Shown piece by piece: positions 15,086-23,654 of a stretch of 37,404 nucleotides of DNA; position 1 is the first letter of the stretch, and every line of letters begins with the position of its first letter. The notes under the pieces are model-generated. The model saw only the letters and a program-made list of their open reading frames with translations, was not told where the DNA came from and ran no database searches. Position numbers and translations under genes: made by a program. The stretch spans positions 1 to 37,404 of the forward strand of contig JAHFEU010000004.1 of assembly GCA_023248295.1 (NCBI GenBank), in the 5' to 3' direction. Origin of the DNA: Nitrospirota bacterium. Its GTDB lineage: Bacteria; Nitrospirota; Nitrospiria; Nitrospirales; Nitrospiraceae.

Positions 15086-16365
15086 GACCGGTGTACATGA
15101 TCAGCGGCGGGATTACCAAATTCGCCAAGGTCCATCCCGACAAAGACTTCCGGGTGATGGTCAAGGAAGCGTACGACTACGCCCTCCGCGACGTGCCCCG
15201 TTTTTCCAACACCATGATTGATGGCGCAGTCGGTTCGTATTTCTCCGATCACTTCACCCGGCAACTGAAAGCGGCCAGTATGGTGCAGGACTACCTGGGC
15301 CTCTGTCCCAAGCCGTCGAAGCGAATTGAAGGCGGGGGAGCCACCGGCGGCCTCTGCTTCCAGTCCGCCTGGGAGGCTGTCGCTTCCGGGCGGATGAACT
15401 GCTGCGTCGCCTTCGGCTTTGAGACCATGTCGCGAGTCAATACCTGGAAGGGGAACGAGTTCATCGCGCTGGCCTCGGATACCAACTTCGACTTTCCGGT
15501 GGGCGGGTTCTACAGCGGCTACTATGCGATGATGGTCCAGCGCCACATGCACGAGTTCGGCACGACGGTCGAGCAGATGGCCATGGTGTCGGTCAAGAAC
15601 CACGCCAACGCGCTCTATAATCCTTACGCTCAGAAGGCCAAGCGGCTGACGATCAAGCAGGTGAGGGAGTCCCCGATGGTGGCCACCCCGCTCACGATGG
15701 AGGATATCTGCACGATGTCGGATGGCGCGGCGGTGTGCGTGCTGGCCTCCGAGGAGGTGGCCCGAAAGGTCTGCGACCGCCCCGTGAAGATCACCGGCGT
15801 GGGCTCCGGCTCGGACGCCATGCGCATGGCCGATCGGCCGCACGGCAAGGTGATTCTTCTGCCGCACGAACAGGAACGCGATTATGCCCATCTCAGGTAT
15901 CCCGGCGTGCACTCCTTCCGGGGAGGCCGCATGGCGGCGAAGCTCGCCTACCAGATGGCCGGCATCCGAAAGCCCGGGGAAGAACTCAGCTTTGTGGAGC
16001 TGCACGATGCCTACACCTCCTCCGAGATCCAGACGTACGAGGACCTGGGGCTCTGTCGATACGGGGAAGGCGGGGGGTTCGTGGAAAGCGGCATTCCGTT
16101 CATGCCGGGCGTGGACTATGGTCTGGAGCTGCCCAAGCAGGGACGCCTGCCGGTGAATCCCTCCGGCGGCTTGCTGGCCTGCGGGCATCCGGTCGGCGCC
16201 ACAGGCTTGATGCAAGCCGTCTTCGCGTTCTGGCAGTTGCAAGGAACCATCGGCAAACATCTGGGGAACGACACCCTTCAGGTGAAGAACGCCAAGCGCG
16301 GCCTGATCCACAGTCACGCCGGCACCGGGACGTATATTACGGTATCAATCCTTGAGGCGATGTAA
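15082..16365 (+). CDS. SCP2-type thiolase family protein (acetyl-CoA acetyltransferase-like)
   Basis: 427 residues with the thiolase fold of the SCP-x / nonspecific lipid-transfer group. Seen: [13 protein letters not shown] with a candidate nucleophile Cys, [18 protein letters not shown], and [14 protein letters not shown], the second catalytic region. These proteins typically pair with DUF35 zinc-ribbon partners, and one follows 65 nt downstream. They carry out thiolysis or retro-Claisen/aldol cleavage of acyl-CoA. In this operon it could cleave a 3-ketoacyl-CoA formed after mutase action. Overlaps the B12 subunit by 4 nt. Exact substrate unknown. Confidence 0.87.
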   Translation: MRPVYMISGGITKFAKVHPDKDFRVMVKEAYDYALRDVPRFSNTMIDGAVGSYFSDHFTRQLKAASMVQDYLGLCPKPSKRIEGGGATGGLCFQSAWEAVASGRMNCCVAFGFETMSRVNTWKGNEFIALASDTNFDFPVGGFYSGYYAMMVQRHMHEFGTTVEQMAMVSVKNHANALYNPYAQKAKRLTIKQVRESPMVATPLTMEDICTMSDGAAVCVLASEEVARKVCDRPVKITGVGSGSDAMRMADRPHGKVILLPHEQERDYAHLRYPGVHSFRGGRMAAKLAYQMAGIRKPGEELSFVELHDAYTSSEIQTYEDLGLCRYGEGGGFVESGIPFMPGVDYGLELPKQGRLPVNPSGGLLACGHPVGATGLMQAVFAFWQLQGTIGKHLGNDTLQVKNAKRGLIHSHAGTGTYITVSILEAM

Positions 16366-16368
16366 CCC

Positions 16369-16414
16369 CCACCCTGACCCTCCCCCTTGAATGGGGAGGG
16401 AAGGGTGAGGGTGG
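16369..16414. repeat. G/C-tract hairpin repeat (REP-like), copy 2
   Basis: A left arm CCACCCTGACCCTCCCCC (16369-16386) pairs imperfectly with the right arm 16393-16414 across TTGAAT. It lies in the thiolase-DUF35 gap within a likely operon and could attenuate or stabilise the mRNA. Confidence 0.65.
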
Positions 16415-16430
16415 AGAGCGAGGACTCACG

Positions 16431-16946
16431 ATGGAACCAAAGGGCACAGTGGTGCTGAGCGTGGACCCGCTGATTATTCACGACCATTACGAAATCGACT
16501 ACCGTCATAGCTATGCGGAAGATTCGCCATTCTTCATCGGGCTGAGCAAAGGAAGACTGCTGGGGTCCCGCTGCACGGCCTGCCGCTACACCTTCGCCAC
16601 CCCTCGGTCCCATTGCATGGAGTGCGGCGCGCCGACCGCATGGCACGAACTGCCATTGACCGGCCGAGTGCATACCTACACCACCTGCCATTACGGCGGC
16701 GAAGCGTTCCTCAAGGAGACGCCCTTTACCCTGATCCTGGTGGAGTTCGATGGTGCCGACACCTTGTTTCTGTCCCGTCTGAAGGGTGTGGAGCCAGGGG
16801 GGCTGCGGATCGGTCTCCCGGTGGTGGCCCGTTTCGCCAAGACCCCTTCCTTCAAAGTGACCGATGTCTGGTTCGAGCCTGCGGACCCCCACCATCCCAC
16901 CACCCGTTGCACCCAAGCAAGCAACGGGTACCCGCCCAGAGCATGA
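16431..16946 (+). CDS. DUF35 zinc-ribbon/OB-fold protein, thiolase partner
   Basis: 171 residues. A rubredoxin-like zinc ribbon uses C48, C51, C62 and C65, followed by an OB fold (LTGRVHTYTTCHYGG...FTLILVEFD). Such proteins form complexes with SCP2-type thiolases and help channel acyl-CoA. Start has GGAGAGCGAGGA upstream. The last 15 or so residues (PTTRCTQASNGYPPRA) are low in conservation, and the stop overlaps the MeaB start by 4 nt (ATGA). Confidence 0.88.
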   Translation: MEPKGTVVLSVDPLIIHDHYEIDYRHSYAEDSPFFIGLSKGRLLGSRCTACRYTFATPRSHCMECGAPTAWHELPLTGRVHTYTTCHYGGEAFLKETPFTLILVEFDGADTLFLSRLKGVEPGGLRIGLPVVARFAKTPSFKVTDVWFEPADPHHPTTRCTQASNGYPPRA

Positions 16947-17698
16947 CCAAGCGCCAGGGCCGAGAGGATCCCGCTTCTCTGGCCAACCGGGTCGAGGCCG
17001 GTGATGTCCGGGCCGTCTCCCGTCTGATCACGCTGCTGGAGAACCGTGAGCCGGACGGGATCACGGCGCTGAAGAAGCTGCGGCCGCCCACCCGGCGTTC
17101 GCCCGTGATCGGGATCACGGGCTATCCGGGAGCCGGCAAAAGCACCCTGATCGACCAACTGGTGAGAGCCTACCGGCGGCAAGGCAACAAGGTCGGGATC
17201 GTGGCGGTGGATACCTCCAGTCCACTGACGGGAGGAGCGATCCTTGGCGACAGGATCCGGATGCAGGATCATTCATCCGATGCGGGGGTCTTCATCCGCA
17301 GCATGGCCACGCGTGGGCAGCACGGAGGGCTGGCGCGCTCCACCTTCGAGGCCGTGCAGGCCTTGGAGGCGGCTGGCTACGACCTTATTCTGGTCGAGAC
17401 CGTTGGCGTGGGACAAGCCGAGGTGGACATCGCCCGTGTCGCCCAGACCGTCGTGGTGGTCGTCGTGCCGGGTCTGGGAGACGAGGTGCAAGCGATGAAG
17501 GCGGGCCTCCTCGAGGTGGCCCACATCGTGGCGGTCAACAAGGCCGATCATCCAGGAGCAGACGCCACGATCCGGGATTTCCAGGAATGCGTGCCCCGGG
17601 TGATCCGCACGGTTGCCGTGAAGGGCGAAGGCATTGAGGAGCTCGTCGAGGCCATCGCCCAGCACCGACGGAGCGTTGACCTCAAAGGCAAGGCCTAA
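16943..17698 (+). CDS. meaB: Compact MeaB/ArgK-type GTPase, acyl-CoA mutase chaperone
   Basis: 251 residues of the G3E P-loop GTPase family that loads and protects adenosylcobalamin on acyl-CoA mutases. Walker A GYPGAGKST is at 60-68; the DTSSPLTGGAILGDRIRM switch follows, then LILVETVGVGQAEVDI and NKAD at 199-202. The usual length is about 310-330. Here the segment after NKAD is shortened and the chain ends right after the G domain (IAQHRRSVDL), so the C-terminal dimerisation arm of MeaB is absent. No open continuation is visible past the stop. ATG at 16943 overlaps the DUF35 stop; the frame is open further upstream, but that part lies inside DUF35. Context ties it to the mutase genes. Confidence 0.9.
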   Translation: MTKRQGREDPASLANRVEAGDVRAVSRLITLLENREPDGITALKKLRPPTRRSPVIGITGYPGAGKSTLIDQLVRAYRRQGNKVGIVAVDTSSPLTGGAILGDRIRMQDHSSDAGVFIRSMATRGQHGGLARSTFEAVQALEAAGYDLILVETVGVGQAEVDIARVAQTVVVVVVPGLGDEVQAMKAGLLEVAHIVAVNKADHPGADATIRDFQECVPRVIRTVAVKGEGIEELVEAIAQHRRSVDLKGKA

Positions 17699-18286
17699 CT
17701 CCCCGCCTTCAACTTCCTTCATCAATTCACTTATGGCTCTTCCGGAAATCGTGGCGGGTCAGTTCCGGTCCGTCAGGGCGAGGCATTCCGCTCCGTGCCG
17801 GCTCGCCGCGCTGCTGTAGCGAGCGGCGGCCCGGCTCCGGCTCCCCCCATCCCCCAGCGGGGGTTCGCCGATCCGCTCCGGTCTGGTGCGACAGCCCGAA
17901 GCGGTCGGGCCTCGCTCGGGTCGCCGCTGCGCACACCAGCGGGGCTCCCCCGCAAGGTCGCGTCACCCTCGCCCCGACGGCCTCGATCGTGCTTCCTGGC
18001 TCAGGCCAAGGCTGCAAGGGCTGGGCGCGGAGGGTCGTCGTCCTCGCGGGACTCATGACAGGGGTGGCCTGGCTGATCCCCTATTGCGCGCGTCCAGCGA
18101 GCACCTTCTTAGGTGCGCGATGCGCGAGCACGGGGGATTAGCCTGGCCGCCCCGCTTCTTTGCCCTTTGTCAGCCGAGGTGGCTTTTTCCTGAAGTCTCT
18201 ACCTACGCGAAAGCCGGAGGAGCCTCAATTATACCCATCCTGGCGGAACGGAAGATGTCGAGCGACCGGGCCGGGAGCCCCGCGAG
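17699..18286. other. 588-nt non-coding, palindrome-rich spacer
   Basis: The gap separates the convergent meaB and GGDEF-ATPase genes. I find no credible gene: the short open frames here give arginine/proline-rich, non-homologous peptides. It is very GC-rich in 17780-18000 and holds small hairpins such as CCCCC-AGC-GGGGG (17851-17863), then a 93-nt hairpin (18061-18153). A weak AGCC...GGCT stem with a run of T follows at 18172-18188 and may act as a terminator for either gene. Confidence 0.65.
18061..18153. repeat. 93-nt imperfect hairpin
   Basis: The 22-nt outer arms (18061-18082 and 18132-18153) pair except for one U-U mismatch and three G-U wobbles. The apex is a 6-bp stem GCACCT / AGGTGC (18101-18106, 18111-18116) with a TCTT loop, and CG-rich words GCGCGCG / GCGCGATGCGCG in between. 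The structure is too long and self-complementary to be chance. It could be a dispersed palindromic repeat or a structured RNA. Confidence 0.7.
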
Positions 18287-21200
18287 CTAGCCTTTCACGT
18301 AGGTTCGGGCGATCTGCCTGATCCGCGGGTCGGGGTCGTCGGCAAGGGGCGCCAACACGTCGGCCACCCGAGCGTGAGGGATTTGCTTGAGCGCAAGGAC
18401 GGCGGCGGCGCGGACCTCACCGTTCCATTTAGGGCGACGGGAAAAGAAACGCTTTGGCGCTAAGATTCTGGCGAGCGGTGCGAAGCTGCCCAGATCCGCG
18501 ATCTGACCAAGAGCTTGGCAAAAGGCGACGGCCCGGTCCGTGTCGTTGGTGGGTTTCAACAAGGAGGCGAGCCGTTCGGCCGCCCCCGGCGGCTTGAGCT
18601 TCCCTAAGCCTTTAATCGCACCGATCGCCAATCCGGTGTCCGAGTGACCGGCATACTCCAGAAGCAGTTCCACCACCTCTTTGTCGTTGAGTCGCTCGGC
18701 CAGACGAAAGGCGGCCTTGCGCACCTGAGCGTCCTTGTCACGCAGGGCAAAAACCAACTCGGTCTTCAAGGCACGAGTCACGGAATCGATGACCTCCAGA
18801 ATCCTCACGCGTTCCTCGGCGCTGATCTCCAGAACCAGCTCTCGCTTCAAGGTCTTGGCAGCCATTGGTCCCTGCTCCGCAAGAAGGCCGGCGGCGATGT
18901 GCCGCACCCTGAATTCCTCCGCTTGCTTGATGAGATCGATCAGGACGGGCATGGTCGTCAGGCCCAGGCTACCGAGCGCTTGGGTTGCATTCTGTTGCCT
19001 GGTTGGGTCGCCGGATTTCAGGTCCTCCACGAGCAGCTTCTGCACCGCCGGCTCCAACTTTTTTTCCAAAATTCTGGCCAACGTCTGGGCACGCGAGTCA
19101 TTGGCCTCCTCGAGTTTTCGGTGGCGACTATGGAGCTGCGAGAGCAGGCGACACGCAAGCTGGTAGTCCGAGAACTGGATCAGGTTGGCGGCCATGCGGT
19201 ACACCATGGCAGCCAGCTCCTCAAGCATCTTTGGGTCCCTCTCGTCTGCAAAAGCGAGCAGGAGCGGCTCCGCCATCACCTTGGTGAGGTCCCCCTGGAA
19301 CCCAGAGGGGACGCTCTTGAGAACGTTCCTCCAGGCAGCAAGAACTTTTTCACGGAGGAGGGGATCGCGCCCCTGGAAACCCTTGAACAGCCGTTCGAGC
19401 ATCGGCTCAATCAGCTTCGGGCGCCCCTGTAGCAGAAACTCGTTCACCCGTCCTGGCATCGTCTCCAGCAACAGATCAAAGGGCTCCTTGGCAGCCTGTT
19501 CGGCCCACTGCGCTTCGGAGAGTCCTCCCTGGCTCCCATCGGAACTGTCGAGGGTCGCTGTGTTCACGCCCTCTTCCCCGCCTTCCCACTTGCCGGATTC
19601 TTTCATCGTCCCGGCCACACCGACTTCGTAGAGGCGCTCGTCGAAGAGAATGCCGGAGAGTCCCTGCTCTTTGGCAAAGCGTTTCCAGAACTCCCGACCC
19701 AACCCTGACGCGGGGAGTTGGCGGAGTGCCCCGATAAAGGTCTCAAGCTCAAAGTACGACGTGTGCTCCAGAAATGTCAGGCTATGGAGCTCGATGGAGT
19801 CAAGAAATTCCAGGAACCCTTCGGCCAAGGCCTTGAAATCCGATGGGTCCACTCGTTCGCCATCCACCAGCAGCGCCTTACTCGCCCGGGCCATCGTGAG
19901 GACCGGCCGCCGGGACAGGAGCTTGCGCAACGCTTCCAGGAGCTGTTCAACCGACGTCGAGGTGGTTTTGCTGTTGATGGGGTAGAGCTTGATGTTCTTG
20001 ACGGCGCTGAGGAGGCACCGGATGATGTCTTGAATCTGGGCGAGGTCCCCGCGTTCCACCTTCTGCTCGACCGCCTGCAACTGGTGGGAGATTCCCCTGC
20101 GCCTGGTCCGTTCGGTGTACCGCACCTGCTTCAAATTCACGTGTACCAGGCCGCGTTCGGAGGAGAAGCGTGCCCAGTAGCGCTGGTCGATGGTTTCAGG
20201 CCTGGCGTACCCGAAGGCCTCGATCAGCGCCTTTAACTCGTGTTCGGTCACGCCCCGATGAAACGCAATGCCCTGCAACTCGAGTCGGCTCAGGGAGTCA
20301 AGAAACGCATCGGCGACGAACCGAAACTCGCTGGCATCGATCTTCTGGCCGTTCACCAGCAAGGCCCGTTTCGCCTGAGTGAAGGTCAGCCGTTCGTTCT
20401 GGCTGAGCACCTGAGCGATGGCCCTCGTCGCCTGGAGAATCGCGCTGGCAACGGCCTTGCTTTCCGGGGGATAGAGCCTGACGTTGCGGACCGCGGTTTG
20501 CAGGGAGCGGATGACTCCGGGAATCTGCGGAAGACTGGCTTGCTCGAGCGGGATGTCCTCGGGATGAACCTCAAACTGTTCACCGGAATAGGAACTGGCT
20601 TCTTGAACGTTAAAGACCTTCTTGTTGGAGACCGCCTGCAGTTCCTCGTAGGTTCTGGCTTTCTCCTGATTGGCCGAGCGCTTGAAGTGATAGGCCAAAT
20701 GGGAGGCCGAAGGCAACACGCCTTGCTGATAGAGGGTCTCCTCGTAGGTGCCAATGCCCTCGTGCAGGGCCTGCTTTTGATCCTGCTGGAGGCCGCCGTA
20801 GGTGATGTCGAGAACGCGCTTGCTGAGAAACCTGATCGTCTCGTCATTGAGTTGAAAGTCCGATCGGAGCAGCCCCAGCGCCGCAGCCTGATCCACAAAC
20901 TCCAGGACCTTGGCCTCCATTTTCTTGGAGCTTCCGGTGAGCAGGCTCAGGGAGACATCCTCACCGAACGTCGAAGCCCGGGCAAGCAACTGACGACCCT
21001 CTTCATCAAGGGTGGCGATCTGCTGGCTGACGATCTCTTCCAGGGATCGCGGCAGATCGCCCTCCCGCAGAGGCTGGATCACCCATTGCCGGCCCACCAG
21101 GGAAATTTTCTGATCCATGACGAGCTTGCGCAGGATTTCACTGAGAAACAGCGGGTTGCCCTGGGTGATGTGCGCGAGGTGTCTCTCGAAATCCGGTGGC

Positions 21201-22507
21201 AGATCCACCTGCGGGAACAGCCCGTGAAGATGGCTGGCGATGTCGGCGGGAGTCAGTGGCTTCAACGTGATCTTTTTGATGCTCAGTTCGTCCTGCTGGA
21301 CTGCGAGGAATCGTTCCAGCGGCAGCATCTGGTCCTTTGCTCTGGCCGGCACCGTGCCGGGAGAAGCGCCGCAGATGAAGACAGGGATCTCCCGACGCAG
21401 GATCAGCACCCGGAGCAACATCAGCGTGGCCTCATCCGCGAAGTGGAGATCGTCAAGGAGCAGAATCAGGGGACGGAACCCGATCAGTTTGGGAATGAAA
21501 AACACCAGCGTGTTGAAAAGGCCCTCCCGCTGGGCCGCATCATCCTCGTCGAGCCGAACGTCCTGCAGTTCTTCCAGTTGAGGCAGGATATGGCTCAGAT
21601 ACGCGATCTGTGTCGAACTCAGGCTCTCGAAGACCGCGGCTCCCTTGTCCGCTCGACGGCTCAGGAGCGCAACCAGAATGTTGGCCGCCAGGTAATACGG
21701 GCGAAACGCCTCCTGTTGCACCCCGTTGACCTCGACCACCTCGACCTCGCCGCGGACAAGAGTGCCGCGAATGGCCTCTAAGAAGGTGGTCTTGCCCATC
21801 CCGTCGGCGCCTTCGACGATCAAAAATTGACTCTGGCGTTGGCCGAATTTCTTGAGCGATTCGGCTACCTGGACAAGTTCCAGCCCTCGCCCGACGCTGT
21901 GGACCTCTTCAAGCAGGTGGAGGGCCGCTTTGTCGGACACCACCTCGAGTTCCGCGGCGTTAGCCAGCCGGTCACGCCCTGATTTCTTGGCGTGGTAGAG
22001 CGCGGTGTCAGCCTTCTGGATCAAGGCCTTGCCGGTTTGGGCGTCCTCGGGTGCCGATGCCACGCCGATGCTGAGGGTCAGGTGGATGACGGCTTTTCCG
22101 TCGTCCAGGCTGAGGGATTCCTCGTGGATGCGCTGGTGGAGACGCGTTGCCAGTTGCATGGCCGCGGTTCGAGACGTGCGTGGCATGAGGATCATGAACT
22201 CATCACCGGCGAAGCGGATGGGCAGGCCCTCTTCCCCAGCCACCTCTGTCAGCAGGCGAGCAACCAGCACCAGCGCCTGGTCACCGCACTGATGGCCATG
22301 GGTGTCGTTAATCGCCTTGAAGTAGTCCACATCGATCATGAGCAGCGACAGGGAGTGGCCGTTCAAGGCATCCCAGGAAACTTTGTTCTCGAAGTAGCTG
22401 AGGAGGAAGCGGCGGTTGGCGATACCCGTCAGCTCGTCTTCAAAGACCAGGCGGGAGGGATCCTTGCCGACCTGTTTCAGAGAGGTGATAAGCTCTTCGT
22501 ACTGCAT
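18287..22507 (-). CDS. GGDEF - STAND-type ATPase - tandem repeat domain - HEAT repeat signalling protein
   Basis: 1406 residues, no signal peptide or membrane segment. In order: a GGDEF diguanylate cyclase domain at about 20-185 (DELTGIANRRF, active-site AGDEF at 100-104, no RxxD inhibitory site before it); a P-loop ATPase with Walker A GADGMGKTT at 233-241 and Walker B LILLLDD at 347-353, then a winged-helix/helical region to about 620 as in AcyC/MalT-type STAND proteins; two copies of a ~135-residue module at about 664-798 and 826-962, each with LYPxxSK, LLVxGxxxDxSxF and a ...L..L.F........EL..FI pattern; and HEAT-like helices from about 1010 to the end. It probably makes cyclic di-GMP under control of ATP-dependent oligomerisation sensed by the repeats. 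Ligand and partners unknown. Transcribed alone; ATG at 22507 has a weak G-rich ribosome site. Confidence 0.85.
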   Translation of the reverse strand: MQYEELITSLKQVGKDPSRLVFEDELTGIANRRFLLSYFENKVSWDALNGHSLSLLMIDVDYFKAINDTHGHQCGDQALVLVARLLTEVAGEEGLPIRFAGDEFMILMPRTSRTAAMQLATRLHQRIHEESLSLDDGKAVIHLTLSIGVASAPEDAQTGKALIQKADTALYHAKKSGRDRLANAAELEVVSDKAALHLLEEVHSVGRGLELVQVAESLKKFGQRQSQFLIVEGADGMGKTTFLEAIRGTLVRGEVEVVEVNGVQQEAFRPYYLAANILVALLSRRADKGAAVFESLSSTQIAYLSHILPQLEELQDVRLDEDDAAQREGLFNTLVFFIPKLIGFRPLILLLDDLHFADEATLMLLRVLILRREIPVFICGASPGTVPARAKDQMLPLERFLAVQQDELSIKKITLKPLTPADIASHLHGLFPQVDLPPDFERHLAHITQGNPLFLSEILRKLVMDQKISLVGRQWVIQPLREGDLPRSLEEIVSQQIATLDEEGRQLLARASTFGEDVSLSLLTGSSKKMEAKVLEFVDQAAALGLLRSDFQLNDETIRFLSKRVLDITYGGLQQDQKQALHEGIGTYEETLYQQGVLPSASHLAYHFKRSANQEKARTYEELQAVSNKKVFNVQEASSYSGEQFEVHPEDIPLEQASLPQIPGVIRSLQTAVRNVRLYPPESKAVASAILQATRAIAQVLSQNERLTFTQAKRALLVNGQKIDASEFRFVADAFLDSLSRLELQGIAFHRGVTEHELKALIEAFGYARPETIDQRYWARFSSERGLVHVNLKQVRYTERTRRRGISHQLQAVEQKVERGDLAQIQDIIRCLLSAVKNIKLYPINSKTTSTSVEQLLEALRKLLSRRPVLTMARASKALLVDGERVDPSDFKALAEGFLEFLDSIELHSLTFLEHTSYFELETFIGALRQLPASGLGREFWKRFAKEQGLSGILFDERLYEVGVAGTMKESGKWEGGEEGVNTATLDSSDGSQGGLSEAQWAEQAAKEPFDLLLETMPGRVNEFLLQGRPKLIEPMLERLFKGFQGRDPLLREKVLAAWRNVLKSVPSGFQGDLTKVMAEPLLLAFADERDPKMLEELAAMVYRMAANLIQFSDYQLACRLLSQLHSRHRKLEEANDSRAQTLARILEKKLEPAVQKLLVEDLKSGDPTRQQNATQALGSLGLTTMPVLIDLIKQAEEFRVRHIAAGLLAEQGPMAAKTLKRELVLEISAEERVRILEVIDSVTRALKTELVFALRDKDAQVRKAAFRLAERLNDKEVVELLLEYAGHSDTGLAIGAIKGLGKLKPPGAAERLASLLKPTNDTDRAVAFCQALGQIADLGSFAPLARILAPKRFFSRRPKWNGEVRAAAVLALKQIPHARVADVLAPLADDPDPRIRQIARTYVKG

Positions 22508-22686
22508 CCCGCCTACCCGGCAGCTCCGACCGCCTCAACCTGGCAAGGTTCTCGACCTGCTTCAAGATGGCTCAGAGTCAGGAGAACCCGCGATGGCGCG
22601 TGGCGGTGACAGTCTGCGCAGTTCCAGTCGAACTACTGGGTTTACTGTAGTACTCAAGGCGGGATTTGCCAAATTTTATTTGATTT

Positions 22687-23466
22687 TTAGCGACTTGTGA
22701 ATTTGGGAGGCCGTTTTTCCATGAACGCGGTGATCCCCTCCTTCTTGTCAGCAGTCTCGCAGAGTTCCCCGAACAGCTCCGCTTCGCGCGCCATCCCCTC
22801 AGCGAAGGGACTGTCGAGGCCGGTCCGGATCGCCCGCAGCGCGGCCTGGGTGGCCTGGCGCCCCTTCGTCGTCACCATTCGGGCCAGGGTCATCGCTTGC
22901 GGCAGCACCTGGTCGGCAGGAGCGAGTCGGTTGAGCAATCCGAGCGCCAGGGCCTCCTCCGAGGTGATACTCTCCCCTGTCAGGATCAACTCGGCGGCCT
23001 GCGACGGCCCGATGATTCGTTGGAGCCGTTGGGTCCCGCCGAACCCCGGGATGAGACCCAGTTTGATCTCTGGCAGGCCGAGAGCAATCCCCGTGGCCGC
23101 CACCCGCATGTGACAGGCCATCGCCAATTCAAGCCCCCCGCCCAGGCAGGTGCCATTGATGGCGGCGATCACAGGCTTGTCAGAGCGTTCGATCCGGTTG
23201 AGCAGGGCCTGACCCCGACCGGACAGCTCCGATCCCTGGTACGCGGTAGCAAGGAGCGCCAGCTCTTTCAGATCGGCACCGGGACAGAAAAAGCGGCCGC
23301 TGGCCGTCAGCACCACCACCCGGATATCGTCACTGGCTTCCAGCTCGCCGAAGATTTGATCCAGCTCTGTGAGAACCGACGTGGTGAGCAGATTCGACGG
23401 GGGGTTGTTCAGGGTGACCGTCGCAATGCGTTCACCGGCGGAGACGTTGACGAAGCGGTATGGCAT
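22687..23466 (-). CDS. Enoyl-CoA hydratase/isomerase (crotonase) family protein
   Basis: 259 residues. Adds water across the double bond of enoyl-CoA. The oxyanion-hole region GADLKEL is at 63-69 and the GGGLELAMACH segment gives catalytic E113. E133 in GLPEIKLGLIPGFGGTQRL is the second Glu, 20 residues on, as in rat crotonase (144/164). Both catalytic Glu residues are present, so hydratase activity is expected. The start at 23466 is chosen for its GGAG ribosome site and the family N-terminus; the frame is open to 23523 but without homology. Divergent from prpD. A natural partner for 3-hydroxybutyryl-CoA dehydrogenase at 10023. Confidence 0.9.
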   Translation of the reverse strand: MPYRFVNVSAGERIATVTLNNPPSNLLTTSVLTELDQIFGELEASDDIRVVVLTASGRFFCPGADLKELALLATAYQGSELSGRGQALLNRIERSDKPVIAAINGTCLGGGLELAMACHMRVAATGIALGLPEIKLGLIPGFGGTQRLQRIIGPSQAAELILTGESITSEEALALGLLNRLAPADQVLPQAMTLARMVTTKGRQATQAALRAIRTGLDSPFAEGMAREAELFGELCETADKKEGITAFMEKRPPKFTSR

Positions 23467-23654
23467 GATGGGCTCCTTCGACTGTCGGCCTGCGGCTCTC
23501 CGTCGTCGAAGCGGCAGGAGCATGACGGAGACCGTTCAGAAGATCTCACCTGACCGGAAGAGTCGCGTGGGTCTGCGACCGCTTTCATGCTAACAAAGTC
23601 GGGGTCCGCATGTCATTACTGTGCTAAACTTCTTGCGATGGAGGTGGCAGTTCC

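Noticed and set aside
14893-16317. 474-residue open frame antisense to the thiolase
   Set aside because: Composition shadow of the thiolase; His/Arg-rich and without domain features.
16613-16942. N-terminal extension of meaB
   Set aside because: The extra residues lie inside the DUF35 gene and lack homology; ATG at 16943 overlaps the DUF35 stop as ATGA.
17795-18058. 87-residue open frame in the large spacer
   Set aside because: Arg/Pro/Ser-rich with no ribosome site; typical of random open frame in GC-rich DNA.
18061-18153. Integron attC site
   Set aside because: Size and fold fit, but the conserved RYYYAAC/GTTRRRY core ends are missing and no integrase is present.
20240-21781. 513-residue open frame antisense to the GGDEF-ATPase gene
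   Set aside because: Overlaps a well-supported domain protein and shows no motif of its own.
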